Shown here one piece after another: positions 44,842 through 52,005 of a stretch of DNA of 64,000 bases. Made by a program: the position numbers and the translations under genes. Below the pieces are notes generated by a model that was given only the letters and a program-made list of their open reading frames with translations, did no database searches and was not told the origin of the DNA. Within the stretch, counting starts at the first letter, position 1. Each line of letters begins with the position of its first letter. This DNA comes from an uncultured Clostridia bacterium (lineage in GTDB: Bacteria; Bacillota; Clostridia; Oscillospirales; Ruminococcaceae), in the NCBI GenBank assembly GCA_947632025.1, contig CANRNN010000007.1, forward strand, positions 62,001 to 126,000, read 5' to 3'.

Positions 44842-45840
44842 TTACAGTTCCATGATCGCTGCTCCGTATGTAAGTCCCGCGCCGAATCCGACTACGCAGA
44901 GCTTCATTCCTGTTTTAAGCCGACCGGCATGGTTAAGCTCGTCTATTCCGACGGGAATGCAAGCACTGGAAACATTTCCCATATACTCGATATTCGTGTA
45001 GACCTTTTCGGGCGGGATACCCAGAAGCTCGGTCGCCTTGCCGATAATTCTCATATTTGCCTGATGCGGGATTATTATATCGAGGTCGGAAACATCATAC
45101 CCGCCCTGCGCCGCGACATTAAGAACAGCGTTATGCATGGCGTTCACGGCAAATTTATAGACCGCCTTGCCGTCCTGCCAGAGGTAATTCTGTTTGGCGA
45201 ACGTATCGAATCTGCCGTTATAAAAAGCGTCCTGATCCTCGTAGAACGGACAGTTATGCTCGTAATGTATCTTGCAGTAGAGTGCATCGAACTCGTCGCC
45301 CTCCGCTCCGAGAAAGGAATAGAACGGCTTGTCGCTTCCGCGAAGGACTACAGCTCCCGCAGCGTCGCCGAAAAGAATACACGAGGCGCGGTCGGTATAA
45401 TCCTGCTGATTCGAGAGCTTTTCGGAGGAAACTATCATAACAGTCTTGTACTTATCCGCTGCAAGATATTTCTGGGCAATATCAAGTGCCGTGATAAATC
45501 CCGTGCAGGCAGCGTTCACGTCAAAGCAGGCAGCGTTCACTGCGCCTATTCTTTTCTGAACAAGGCAGGACATAGCGGGATAGAAAAACTCCGGCGTACA
45601 AGTAGAAACTATGATAAGGTCAATATCCTTCGGGTCGATTCCTGCGTCCTCTACAGCCTTTTTTGCGGCTTCGGAAGCCATAAAGTGATTCGGCTTGTCC
45701 ACGGCGAGGTGACGGCGTTTGATACCCGTTCTCGGATATATCCACTCGTCGGAGGTATCCAGAATTTCGGAAAACTTATCATTATCCGCTTCAAAATCGG
45801 GAACATAGCTTCCCGTTCCCAAAATCTCTAAACCGTTCAT
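44842..45840 (-). CDS. fabH: Beta-ketoacyl-ACP synthase III
   Basis: FabH starts fatty acid synthesis by condensing acetyl-CoA or a branched acyl-CoA with malonyl-ACP. The 332-residue protein has LGTGSYVP near the start, the Cys of NAACTGFITALD near 112, the His of IIPHQANMRII near 255 and the Asn of MGNVSSACIP near 285. The ATG at 45840 lies after AAGGAG; a TTG one codon earlier is also in frame. It is the first gene of the fab/acc operon, whose promoter is at 45909. Confidence 0.96.
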   Translation of the reverse strand: MNGLEILGTGSYVPDFEADNDKFSEILDTSDEWIYPRTGIKRRHLAVDKPNHFMASEAAKKAVEDAGIDPKDIDLIIVSTCTPEFFYPAMSCLVQKRIGAVNAACFDVNAACTGFITALDIAQKYLAADKYKTVMIVSSEKLSNQQDYTDRASCILFGDAAGAVVLRGSDKPFYSFLGAEGDEFDALYCKIHYEHNCPFYEDQDAFYNGRFDTFAKQNYLWQDGKAVYKFAVNAMHNAVLNVAAQGGYDVSDLDIIIPHQANMRIIGKATELLGIPPEKVYTNIEYMGNVSSACIPVGIDELNHAGRLKTGMKLCVVGFGAGLTYGAAIMEL

Positions 45841-45908
45841 CAAAAAAACTCCTTGATTTTCTAATTGAAATAATGTATAATGTTATTGTGGGCAAAAATA
45901 CCATTTAT

Positions 45909-45937
45909 ATTTTACCCTATTTTTTTATTTTTGTCAA
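45909..45937 (-). promoter_or_regulatory. Sigma-A promoter of the fab/acc operon
   Basis: On the minus strand TTGACA (45932-45937) and TAAAAT (45909-45914) have a 17-base spacer. I found no clear FapR or FabT operator in the 60-base leader. The divergent fabD promoter must lie close by but its elements are weak. Confidence 0.85.
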
Positions 45938-45998
45938 CCGCTTTTACGGTCAAACGTGCAAAATTTAACAAATTTTTTTACTTTTTGGAGGATTTTTT

Positions 45999-46922
45999 AT
46001 GAAAAATGCATTTTTATTTTCGGGACAAGGCTCTCAATATCCGAATATGGGCGCGAGCTTTGCCGAAAAATATTCCTGCTGTAAGGAAATTCTTGAGTGC
46101 GGGTCGGACATTTTAGGATTTGACCTGAAGAAAAAGCTCACAGAATCGACGGCAGATGAACTGGCACAGACAAGGCTGTCCCAACCTGCAATATTCACGG
46201 TGTCACTTATGGCGCTGGGGGCTGCCCGCGAAAACGGACTGGATTGTACGGCGGTAGCGGGACACTCTCTCGGAGAATATGCGGCGATGTATGCGTCGGG
46301 AATGCTGTCAATGGAGGACGCGTTCAGGGCAATAAAGCTCAGAAGCGAGGCTATGGCGAAAGCTGCCGAAAACTCCAAGGGTGCTATGGCAGCAGTGATA
46401 GGCTGCGAAAACTCCGTTATCGAAAAGGTCTGTGCGGAAGTGAACGGTTTCTGCGCACCTGCGAATTACAACTCTCCTGTTCAGACAGTCATAGCGGGAG
46501 AAGCGGACGCCGTGGAAGAGGCTATAGCTAAATTCGCGGAGATGAAAGTTCGCTGCGTGAAGCTTGCGGTGTCGGCGGCGTTCCATACAAAGCTGATGCG
46601 TTCTGCTGCGGACGAATTCCGAAAAGCTATCGCTGACTTCAAGTTCGAGCTGCCAAAATGTGACTTTTACTCTAATCTTCACGGAAAGAAAGCAGACGAC
46701 TTCTACAATATGCCCGACTACCTCGCAGCGCACATCTGCTCTCCTGTTAAGTTCGTCGACGAGCTGAACGCTATGAACGAGGCAGGCATAGAGGCTTATG
46801 TGGAGCTGGGTCCCGGAAAAGTACTCACGGGACTGGTCAAGAAAACGCTCAAGGGCGTTCCCGCATTCAACGCGGAGGACTGCGAAACTCTGGACAAAGC
46901 TGTCGAAGCTCTGAAAAACTGA
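45999..46922 (+). CDS. fabD: Malonyl-CoA:ACP transacylase
   Basis: The enzyme loads malonyl groups from CoA onto ACP. The 307-residue protein has FSGQGSQYPNMG near the start, the nucleophile Ser in VAGHSLGEYAAMYASG near 89, and the His of VSAAFHTKLM near 198. It is divergent from fabH, so the fatty acid genes are split over two transcripts. GGAGG precedes the ATG. aroE follows 18 bases later. Confidence 0.97.
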   Translation: MKNAFLFSGQGSQYPNMGASFAEKYSCCKEILECGSDILGFDLKKKLTESTADELAQTRLSQPAIFTVSLMALGAARENGLDCTAVAGHSLGEYAAMYASGMLSMEDAFRAIKLRSEAMAKAAENSKGAMAAVIGCENSVIEKVCAEVNGFCAPANYNSPVQTVIAGEADAVEEAIAKFAEMKVRCVKLAVSAAFHTKLMRSAADEFRKAIADFKFELPKCDFYSNLHGKKADDFYNMPDYLAAHICSPVKFVDELNAMNEAGIEAYVELGPGKVLTGLVKKTLKGVPAFNAEDCETLDKAVEALKN

Positions 46923-46940
46923 TTTGTAAAGGAGATTTTT

Positions 46941-47786
46941 ATGGATAAATTTTGCCTTATAGGACACCCGCTCGGTCATTCGTTCTCGCCGAAGATACAC
47001 AAAAGACTTTTTGAGCTTTCGGGGATCGAAGCCGAATATTCACTCGTGGACATAGCTCCGGAAGAGCTGAAAGAAAAATTCGGGGAGCTTAAAAATTACC
47101 GGGGATTCAATATCACAATTCCGCATAAAATGGGAATCATTGACTATTGTGATGAACTTACGCCTGAAGCGGAGCGCTATCACTCCGTAAACTGCGTTAT
47201 GAACGGCACTAAAAAAACCGGCACAAATACCGACTGCGTGGGTTTTATCAAGTCTATAGAAGCGCTCGGAGCGTCGCTTTCGTCAAGAGTCCTGCTTATC
47301 GGCTGCGGCGGCGTGGGACGTATGATGGCGATAGAAACCGCTCTTTCGGGCGGAGAACTTACCGTCGCGGCGCTTCCTTCGGATATACCGCTTGCGGAAA
47401 AAGCAAAATCAGAGATTCTTTCCATGAAATCTGACGCAAAGGTAACTATCCGCACGATAGGCGAAAAAGGGCTTTGCAGAGCGGATCTTAACAACGAGGA
47501 CTTTGATCTGCTTATAAACGCTACTCCGGTCGGAATGTTCCCGAAAACGGAAAATATGCCGTGTATGCCGGAAGTTCTGGACGGCATGAGATTCGTATTT
47601 GACGCTATATACAATCCGCGTGAAACTCTGCTTGTAAAAACCGCCCGCGAAAAGGGAGCAAAGGCAATGAACGGTATGGCAATGCTGGTGCTGCAGGCGG
47701 TCGCGGCTCACGAAATGTGGGATAAAGCCGTCTACCGCAAAGAGGATATAGACAAGCTGATTTCCGATTTGGAGAACGACATATGA
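46941..47786 (+). CDS. aroE: Shikimate dehydrogenase
   Basis: The NADPH enzyme reduces 3-dehydroshikimate in aromatic amino acid synthesis. The 281-residue protein has LIGHPLGHSFSPKIHKRLF near the start, GFNITIPHK with the catalytic Lys, NTDCVGF with the catalytic Asp, the cofactor loop LIGCGGVGRM near 114, and NATPVGMFP. The usual dinucleotide motif GxGGxx is conserved. It overlaps aroK by four bases. Confidence 0.96.
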   Translation: MDKFCLIGHPLGHSFSPKIHKRLFELSGIEAEYSLVDIAPEELKEKFGELKNYRGFNITIPHKMGIIDYCDELTPEAERYHSVNCVMNGTKKTGTNTDCVGFIKSIEALGASLSSRVLLIGCGGVGRMMAIETALSGGELTVAALPSDIPLAEKAKSEILSMKSDAKVTIRTIGEKGLCRADLNNEDFDLLINATPVGMFPKTENMPCMPEVLDGMRFVFDAIYNPRETLLVKTAREKGAKAMNGMAMLVLQAVAAHEMWDKAVYRKEDIDKLISDLENDI

Positions 47787-48310
47787 AGAATTTAAGCGTT
47801 TACCTCTGCGGCTTTATGGGGTGCGGAAAAAGTCACATTGGGCGTATGCTGGCTAACAACATGGGAAAACAGCTAGTCGACCTCGACAAGTACATTGTCA
47901 CTCACGAGAAAATGTCTATTCCCGAAATTTTCGAACGATTCGGAGAGCCGCACTTCCGCGCTCTCGAAGCAAAATACATAAAGGAGCTTTCGGACGGATT
48001 CGTTGTCGCGACGGGCGGTGGGGCTCTGCTGAACGACGATACCGCAAAATTCGCGCGGGAAAGCGGAATGTCCGTATATATAAATACGGATTTCGATATC
48101 TGCTACAGCCGTATAAAAGGCGACACGAACCGTCCGCTTGTAATGAAAAACACAGAGGGACAGCTTCTGGCGCTTTACAATTCCCGTGACCCTGTCTACA
48201 AGAAAAATTCGACTTTCACGGTAAACGGCAACACCCGTGACACACTGATATGCACGGAAATTATAAAACTCGCGAAAGTTTTCCGCGACGAACATCCCGA
48301 ATATCTGTGA
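47783..48310 (+). CDS. aroK: Shikimate kinase
   Basis: The enzyme phosphorylates shikimate at O-3. The 175-residue P-loop protein has Walker A GFMGCGKSHIG near residue 10, the substrate-binding DLDKYI near 34, FRALEAKYI with Arg, VATGGGALL near 75 and the lid Arg in GDTNRPLV. The start ATGA overlaps the aroE stop, so translation is coupled. Other shikimate pathway genes are not in the window. Confidence 0.96.
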   Translation: MKNLSVYLCGFMGCGKSHIGRMLANNMGKQLVDLDKYIVTHEKMSIPEIFERFGEPHFRALEAKYIKELSDGFVVATGGGALLNDDTAKFARESGMSVYINTDFDICYSRIKGDTNRPLVMKNTEGQLLALYNSRDPVYKKNSTFTVNGNTRDTLICTEIIKLAKVFRDEHPEYL

Positions 48311-48353
48311 GCAGAGCTGCCTTACTACCTTTAATTATTAAATGGAGAATAAA

Positions 48354-49556
48354 ATGGTTGTCAAGAATGTAAAAATCGTTACAATGGCAGGACGGGATAT
48401 CGAGCGCGGATTTGTGCGCTTCGGGGAATTTTTCACCGAGATCGGAGATATGAAAGACTTCATCTCTACCGGCGAGGAGGAAACAGACGGCGATTCCTAC
48501 CCTGTCACACCGACGCTCTACCCCGGATTTATCGACGCTCACTGCCACCTCGGAATGTGGAACGACGCTCTCACATTCGAGGGAGAGGACGGCAACGAGG
48601 ACACTGACCCCGCCACCCCGCATTTACGGGCGATAGACAGTATAAACGCCATGGACAGATGCTTTTCCGACGCGGTTTCGGCGGGAGTTACATGCGTTTG
48701 CACGGGAGTGGGGAGCGCGAATCCAATCGGGGGAAGCTTTGCGGTCATAAAGACATTCGGCTCTAAAAGAATCGACAAGCTGATAGTAAAGCACCCCGCA
48801 GCGATAAAATTCGCGCTTGGGGAAAATCCGAAAAATTCCTACAACGACCGCGACGAAACACCCGTGACAAGAATGGCTACCGCTGCCATTATCCGTGAAA
48901 ATCTCCGCAAGGCTCTCCGATATAAGGAAGATATGGACGAATATCTGCGGACAAAGGGTACGGACGACGAGGTTTCGCGTCCCGATCTCGATATGAAATG
49001 CGAGGCTCTGCTTCCGCTTTTCGATGAAAAAAACAAGGTGCCTGCACATTTTCACTGTCACCGTGCCGATGACATTTTTACGGCTATCAGAATAGCGAAA
49101 GAATTTTCGCTTGACCTTGTGCTTATCCACTGCACGGACGGCGGGATAATAGCAGACGAGCTTGCAGAAGAATTTTCGGGAAAGCCGCCGAAAATAGTCC
49201 TAGGTCCGCTTATGGGCGACAGAGGCAAACCGGAGCTTGCTAACCACGATATTTCCACACCCGCAAAGCTCGCGGAAAACGGAATAAAGTTCGCTATATG
49301 CACCGACCATCCGGAAACGCCGATACAATATCTGTCGCTTACCGCGGCACTTGCGGTACGGGGCGGGCTTTCACGGGAGGAGGCGCTGCGGGCTGTAACG
49401 ACAGAACCTGCCGAGCTTCTTGGGATCTCCGATAAAACAGGTTCAATAGAAGTCGGCAAGGACGCGGATTTTTCGCTTTTCCTCGGAGATCCGCTGGATA
49501 TTGCAGAAACTCCCGTACTTACGGTAGTCAACGGGAAAATCGCTTTCAAACGATAA
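48354..49556 (+). CDS. Imidazolonepropionase-like metal-dependent amidohydrolase
   Basis: The 400-residue protein has the amidohydrolase layout: a small beta domain split between both termini and a TIM barrel. PGFIDAHCHLG near 57 gives the HxH metal motif, HFHCHRADD near 227 and LVLIHCTDGG near 251 give further His ligands, and ICTDHPETP near 318 the metal Asp. The C-terminal GSIEVGKDADFSLFLGDPL is typical. The substrate is unknown; relatives cleave N-acyl or cyclic amide bonds. The start at 48354 was chosen because GGAG lies six bases before it, inside a spurious earlier ATG codon. Confidence 0.88.
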   Translation: MVVKNVKIVTMAGRDIERGFVRFGEFFTEIGDMKDFISTGEEETDGDSYPVTPTLYPGFIDAHCHLGMWNDALTFEGEDGNEDTDPATPHLRAIDSINAMDRCFSDAVSAGVTCVCTGVGSANPIGGSFAVIKTFGSKRIDKLIVKHPAAIKFALGENPKNSYNDRDETPVTRMATAAIIRENLRKALRYKEDMDEYLRTKGTDDEVSRPDLDMKCEALLPLFDEKNKVPAHFHCHRADDIFTAIRIAKEFSLDLVLIHCTDGGIIADELAEEFSGKPPKIVLGPLMGDRGKPELANHDISTPAKLAENGIKFAICTDHPETPIQYLSLTAALAVRGGLSREEALRAVTTEPAELLGISDKTGSIEVGKDADFSLFLGDPLDIAETPVLTVVNGKIAFKR

Positions 49557-49581
49557 TTTTTATTTATAATGGAGTGATATT

Positions 49582-50424
49582 ATGCGGGAAATTGATGCGG
49601 CTGAAATAACAAAAGCGGTAGCGGAATTGTGCGTTAAGGCGAATTTGCAGCTGCCGTGCGGAATGAGAGAATGTATCGAGCAGGCTCGCGAGCGGGAGGA
49701 AAGCGAGCTTTGCAAAAGCGTTCTCGGAGATATTATCGACAACATGGACTGTGCGAAAGAGCTTTCCGTGCCGATATGTCAGGATACGGGAATGGCAGTC
49801 GTTTTCGCGGAGATAGGTCAGGACGTTCACATCATAAACGGCAGCTTTGAGGACGCTGTTAATAAAGGTGTGGCGGAGGGATATGTTGAAGGCAGGCTGC
49901 GGCTATCCATAGTCCGCGACCCGCTTGACCGCGTCAATACCAACGACAACACCCCCGCTATTATTCACACAAGAATAGTTGATGGTGAGAGCATAAAGCT
50001 CACTGTTGCGCCGAAAGGATTCGGAAGTGAAAATATGAGCCGACTTAAGATGTTCACACCGTCTGCGTCCAGAGAGGATATTATAAGGTTCGTTGTGGAA
50101 ACTGTTTCCGCTGCAGGAAGCAATCCATGTCCGCCTATCGTTGTCGGAGTGGGACTGGGAAGTGATTTCGAGGGCGTTGCCCTGCTAGCGAAAAAGGCGC
50201 TTTGCCGTGATTTGAGGGTGCGCCATTCAGAGGAATTCTACGCGAAGCTCGAAAACGATATGCTGAATGAGATAAACAAGCTGGGCATAGGTTCGCAAGG
50301 ATTCGGAGGGACGCAGACGGCTCTTTATGTCAATATCGAAAAAGCTCCCACCCATATCGCGGGACTTCCCTGTGCTGTCAACATAGGCTGTCACGTCACA
50401 AGACACGCCGAAACAATTCTTTGA
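49582..50424 (+). CDS. Class I fumarate hydratase alpha subunit (TtdA/FumA N-terminal type)
   Basis: Class I fumarases and L-tartrate dehydratases are oxygen-sensitive 4Fe-4S enzymes, which in anaerobes are often split into alpha and beta subunits. This 280-residue protein is a complete alpha subunit with cluster Cys in PICQDTGM near 65, NPCPPIVVGVGLGSD near 175 and GLPCAVNIGCHVTRH near the C-terminus, plus SQGFGGTQTAL. No beta subunit gene follows: an ECF sigma gene begins 66 bases later. The partner must be elsewhere or missing. Confidence 0.9.
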   Translation: MREIDAAEITKAVAELCVKANLQLPCGMRECIEQAREREESELCKSVLGDIIDNMDCAKELSVPICQDTGMAVVFAEIGQDVHIINGSFEDAVNKGVAEGYVEGRLRLSIVRDPLDRVNTNDNTPAIIHTRIVDGESIKLTVAPKGFGSENMSRLKMFTPSASREDIIRFVVETVSAAGSNPCPPIVVGVGLGSDFEGVALLAKKALCRDLRVRHSEEFYAKLENDMLNEINKLGIGSQGFGGTQTALYVNIEKAPTHIAGLPCAVNIGCHVTRHAETIL

Positions 50425-50490
50425 GCTTTCACGGGTTTTTGCAGCATTTTCAGCATTTGCGCGGTATTATTGTCAGAACGGAGATTTTTT

Positions 50491-51033
50491 ATGGAACTTT
50501 CGCTTAAAACCGCCGAGAGCTTTGACGAGGTAATGCGGTTTTATACGCCTATGGTGTATAGGATAGCGTTTACAAGATTGGGAAATCCTTCCGACTGTGA
50601 AGACGTGACACAAGACGTGTTTTTGCGGTATTTTAAGGCGAACATCACATTTGAAAGCGAAGAACACCGAAAAGCGTGGCTTATCCGGTGCGCCGTCAAC
50701 CGGGCGAATTCTTACGCGGCTTCGGCATGGTATCGGCACAAAAGCTCCTCGGAGGACTGGGAATCGCTGGCAGAAAACGAAATACTTTCGGATAGCCGAA
50801 AAAGCTCCGTTGAGGAAAATTCCGAGCGCTCCGAACGGCGATTTCTCGTTCTGCAGGCGGTAATGAAACTCCCGCCGAAATACCGCACGGCAATATATCT
50901 GTTTTACTTTGAGGACCTGCCGACCGCAAAGATCGCCGAAATAACAAAAGCCCGCGAATCGACCGTGCGCTCGCAGCTTTCGCGGGCAAGGGAAATGCTG
51001 AAAAAACTGCTTGGGGAGGTGGATCTTCAATGA
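50491..51033 (+). CDS. ECF-type RNA polymerase sigma factor
   Basis: The 180-residue protein has sigma region 2 (YRIAFTRLGNPSDCEDVTQDVFLRYF near 22-48) for core and -10 binding, a polar linker, and region 4 (LPPKYRTAIYLFYFEDLPTAKIAEITKARESTVRSQLSRARE, split here by reading as residues 128-170) for -35 binding. The start at 50491 follows GGAG. It overlaps the next gene by four bases (ATGA), the standard arrangement with an anti-sigma factor. Confidence 0.92.
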   Translation: MELSLKTAESFDEVMRFYTPMVYRIAFTRLGNPSDCEDVTQDVFLRYFKANITFESEEHRKAWLIRCAVNRANSYAASAWYRHKSSSEDWESLAENEILSDSRKSSVEENSERSERRFLVLQAVMKLPPKYRTAIYLFYFEDLPTAKIAEITKARESTVRSQLSRAREMLKKLLGEVDLQ

Positions 51034-51641
51034 AATTCAGAGATGAGTTCAAAAATGAAATAGACAAGATCTCCCCGAACGAGGAACAGATCTCACGCAT
51101 TGCCGAAAATGTTCACGGAAAGCTTTATTCAACGAAAAAGAAACGCAAACCGCTGTATATGAGAATCGCTCTCGGAGCGGGAGGTGTATGCGCTGCGGCA
51201 ATAATTGTCATTGTCGGGTCAAACATTATTAAAGGTAGAGGGGTAAACAGCATTGAGCAAAATTTCACCGGCAATACGGCAGGGGGCAACGCAGAAAATG
51301 ATCTGTATAATGAAGAAGGTTATAACGGGAATGATACGCCTGAAGGAACTGCAACAAGCCTCAACAACTGCAGTTACGCTTTAACAATGGACAGCGCTGA
51401 TCAGAAAGATATTTTTATTCCGGACACGGTCATTGAGTTTGACGAGGATATATGTATCCTCAAATTGGACGGCAAAGAACTGGTTTACCGTATGACAAAT
51501 GAGGTCCTCTTCCCTGACGGCGATGAGATCAACGTAAAGATAGAGGGCGGCGGAGATTGCGTGGTGCAGTTTGACGAAAAATATCTCACCGTTCTGCCGA
51601 ACGATACGAAAGAGAGATCGTATTATATTCGCGTTGATTAG
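51030..51641 (+). CDS. Putative membrane anti-sigma factor / DUF-type receptor
   Basis: The 203-residue protein has a cytoplasmic N-terminus of about 40 residues, one membrane helix near 46-66 and an outside part of about 135 residues. There is no zinc anti-sigma HxxxCxxC motif, so the sigma-binding part would be of another type. The outer part has an Asn/Gly/Glu-rich linker and then a beta-like domain ending YYIRVD. The role as anti-sigma factor is inferred from the four-base overlap with the sigma gene and the topology. Confidence 0.6.
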   Translation: MKFRDEFKNEIDKISPNEEQISRIAENVHGKLYSTKKKRKPLYMRIALGAGGVCAAAIIVIVGSNIIKGRGVNSIEQNFTGNTAGGNAENDLYNEEGYNGNDTPEGTATSLNNCSYALTMDSADQKDIFIPDTVIEFDEDICILKLDGKELVYRMTNEVLFPDGDEINVKIEGGGDCVVQFDEKYLTVLPNDTKERSYYIRVD

Positions 51642-51669
51642 GAATGTTGCATTTTTTTATAACTCTAAA

Positions 51670-51702
51670 CGGGAAATTTTTATATTTCCCGCTTGTTTTT
51701 TT
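51670..51702 (+). terminator. Terminator of the sigma/anti-sigma operon
   Basis: CGGGAAAT pairs with ATTTCCCG over 8 bp, followed by CTTGTTTTTTT. Confidence 0.85.
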
Positions 51703-51771
51703 CTCAGGTGGGAGCTTTGTAAATTATTTTCAAAAATTTACTAAAAATTTGTGAAAATAACGAAAAAACAC

Positions 51772-51800
51772 TTGAAATGTTGAAAATTTTGTGTTATAAT
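51772..51800 (+). promoter_or_regulatory. Sigma-A promoter for the 853-aa PAS/GAF/GGDEF/EAL gene
   Basis: TTGAAA (51772-51777) and TATAAT (51795-51800) are 17 bases apart. The leader (about 51807-52005) is some 200 bases long. It holds a 9-bp hairpin AGTCTGCGA/TCGCGGACT near 51939-51959 and GGCG/CGCC arms close to the ribosome site. No c-di-GMP riboswitch motif was found. Confidence 0.8.
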
Positions 51801-52005
51801 GTATATAGAAAGAAAAATAATTCATAATCTGTTGTACATTTTGGACAATATTTTATTCAGTGGGGTGAAGTCGGATATGATATTTTTCTTTTTGAAAAGT
51901 TTTGATTCTTAACGGAAATATTTTACATATAATAAGAACAGTCTGCGAATTTCGCGGACTTAGCGGCGCATATTCAGTGCGTTAAATCGCCAAAGGAGTG
52001 GTTTT

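Noticed and set aside
44650-45831. Long open frame of 393 codons on the plus strand
   Set aside because: It lies exactly opposite fabH and fabG, has no ribosome site and no recognisable domain; it is an antisense by-product of their codon use.
51807-52005. Possible c-di-GMP riboswitch before the GGDEF-EAL gene
   Set aside because: The conserved GGCAAACC and receptor segments of c-di-GMP-I riboswitches are absent.
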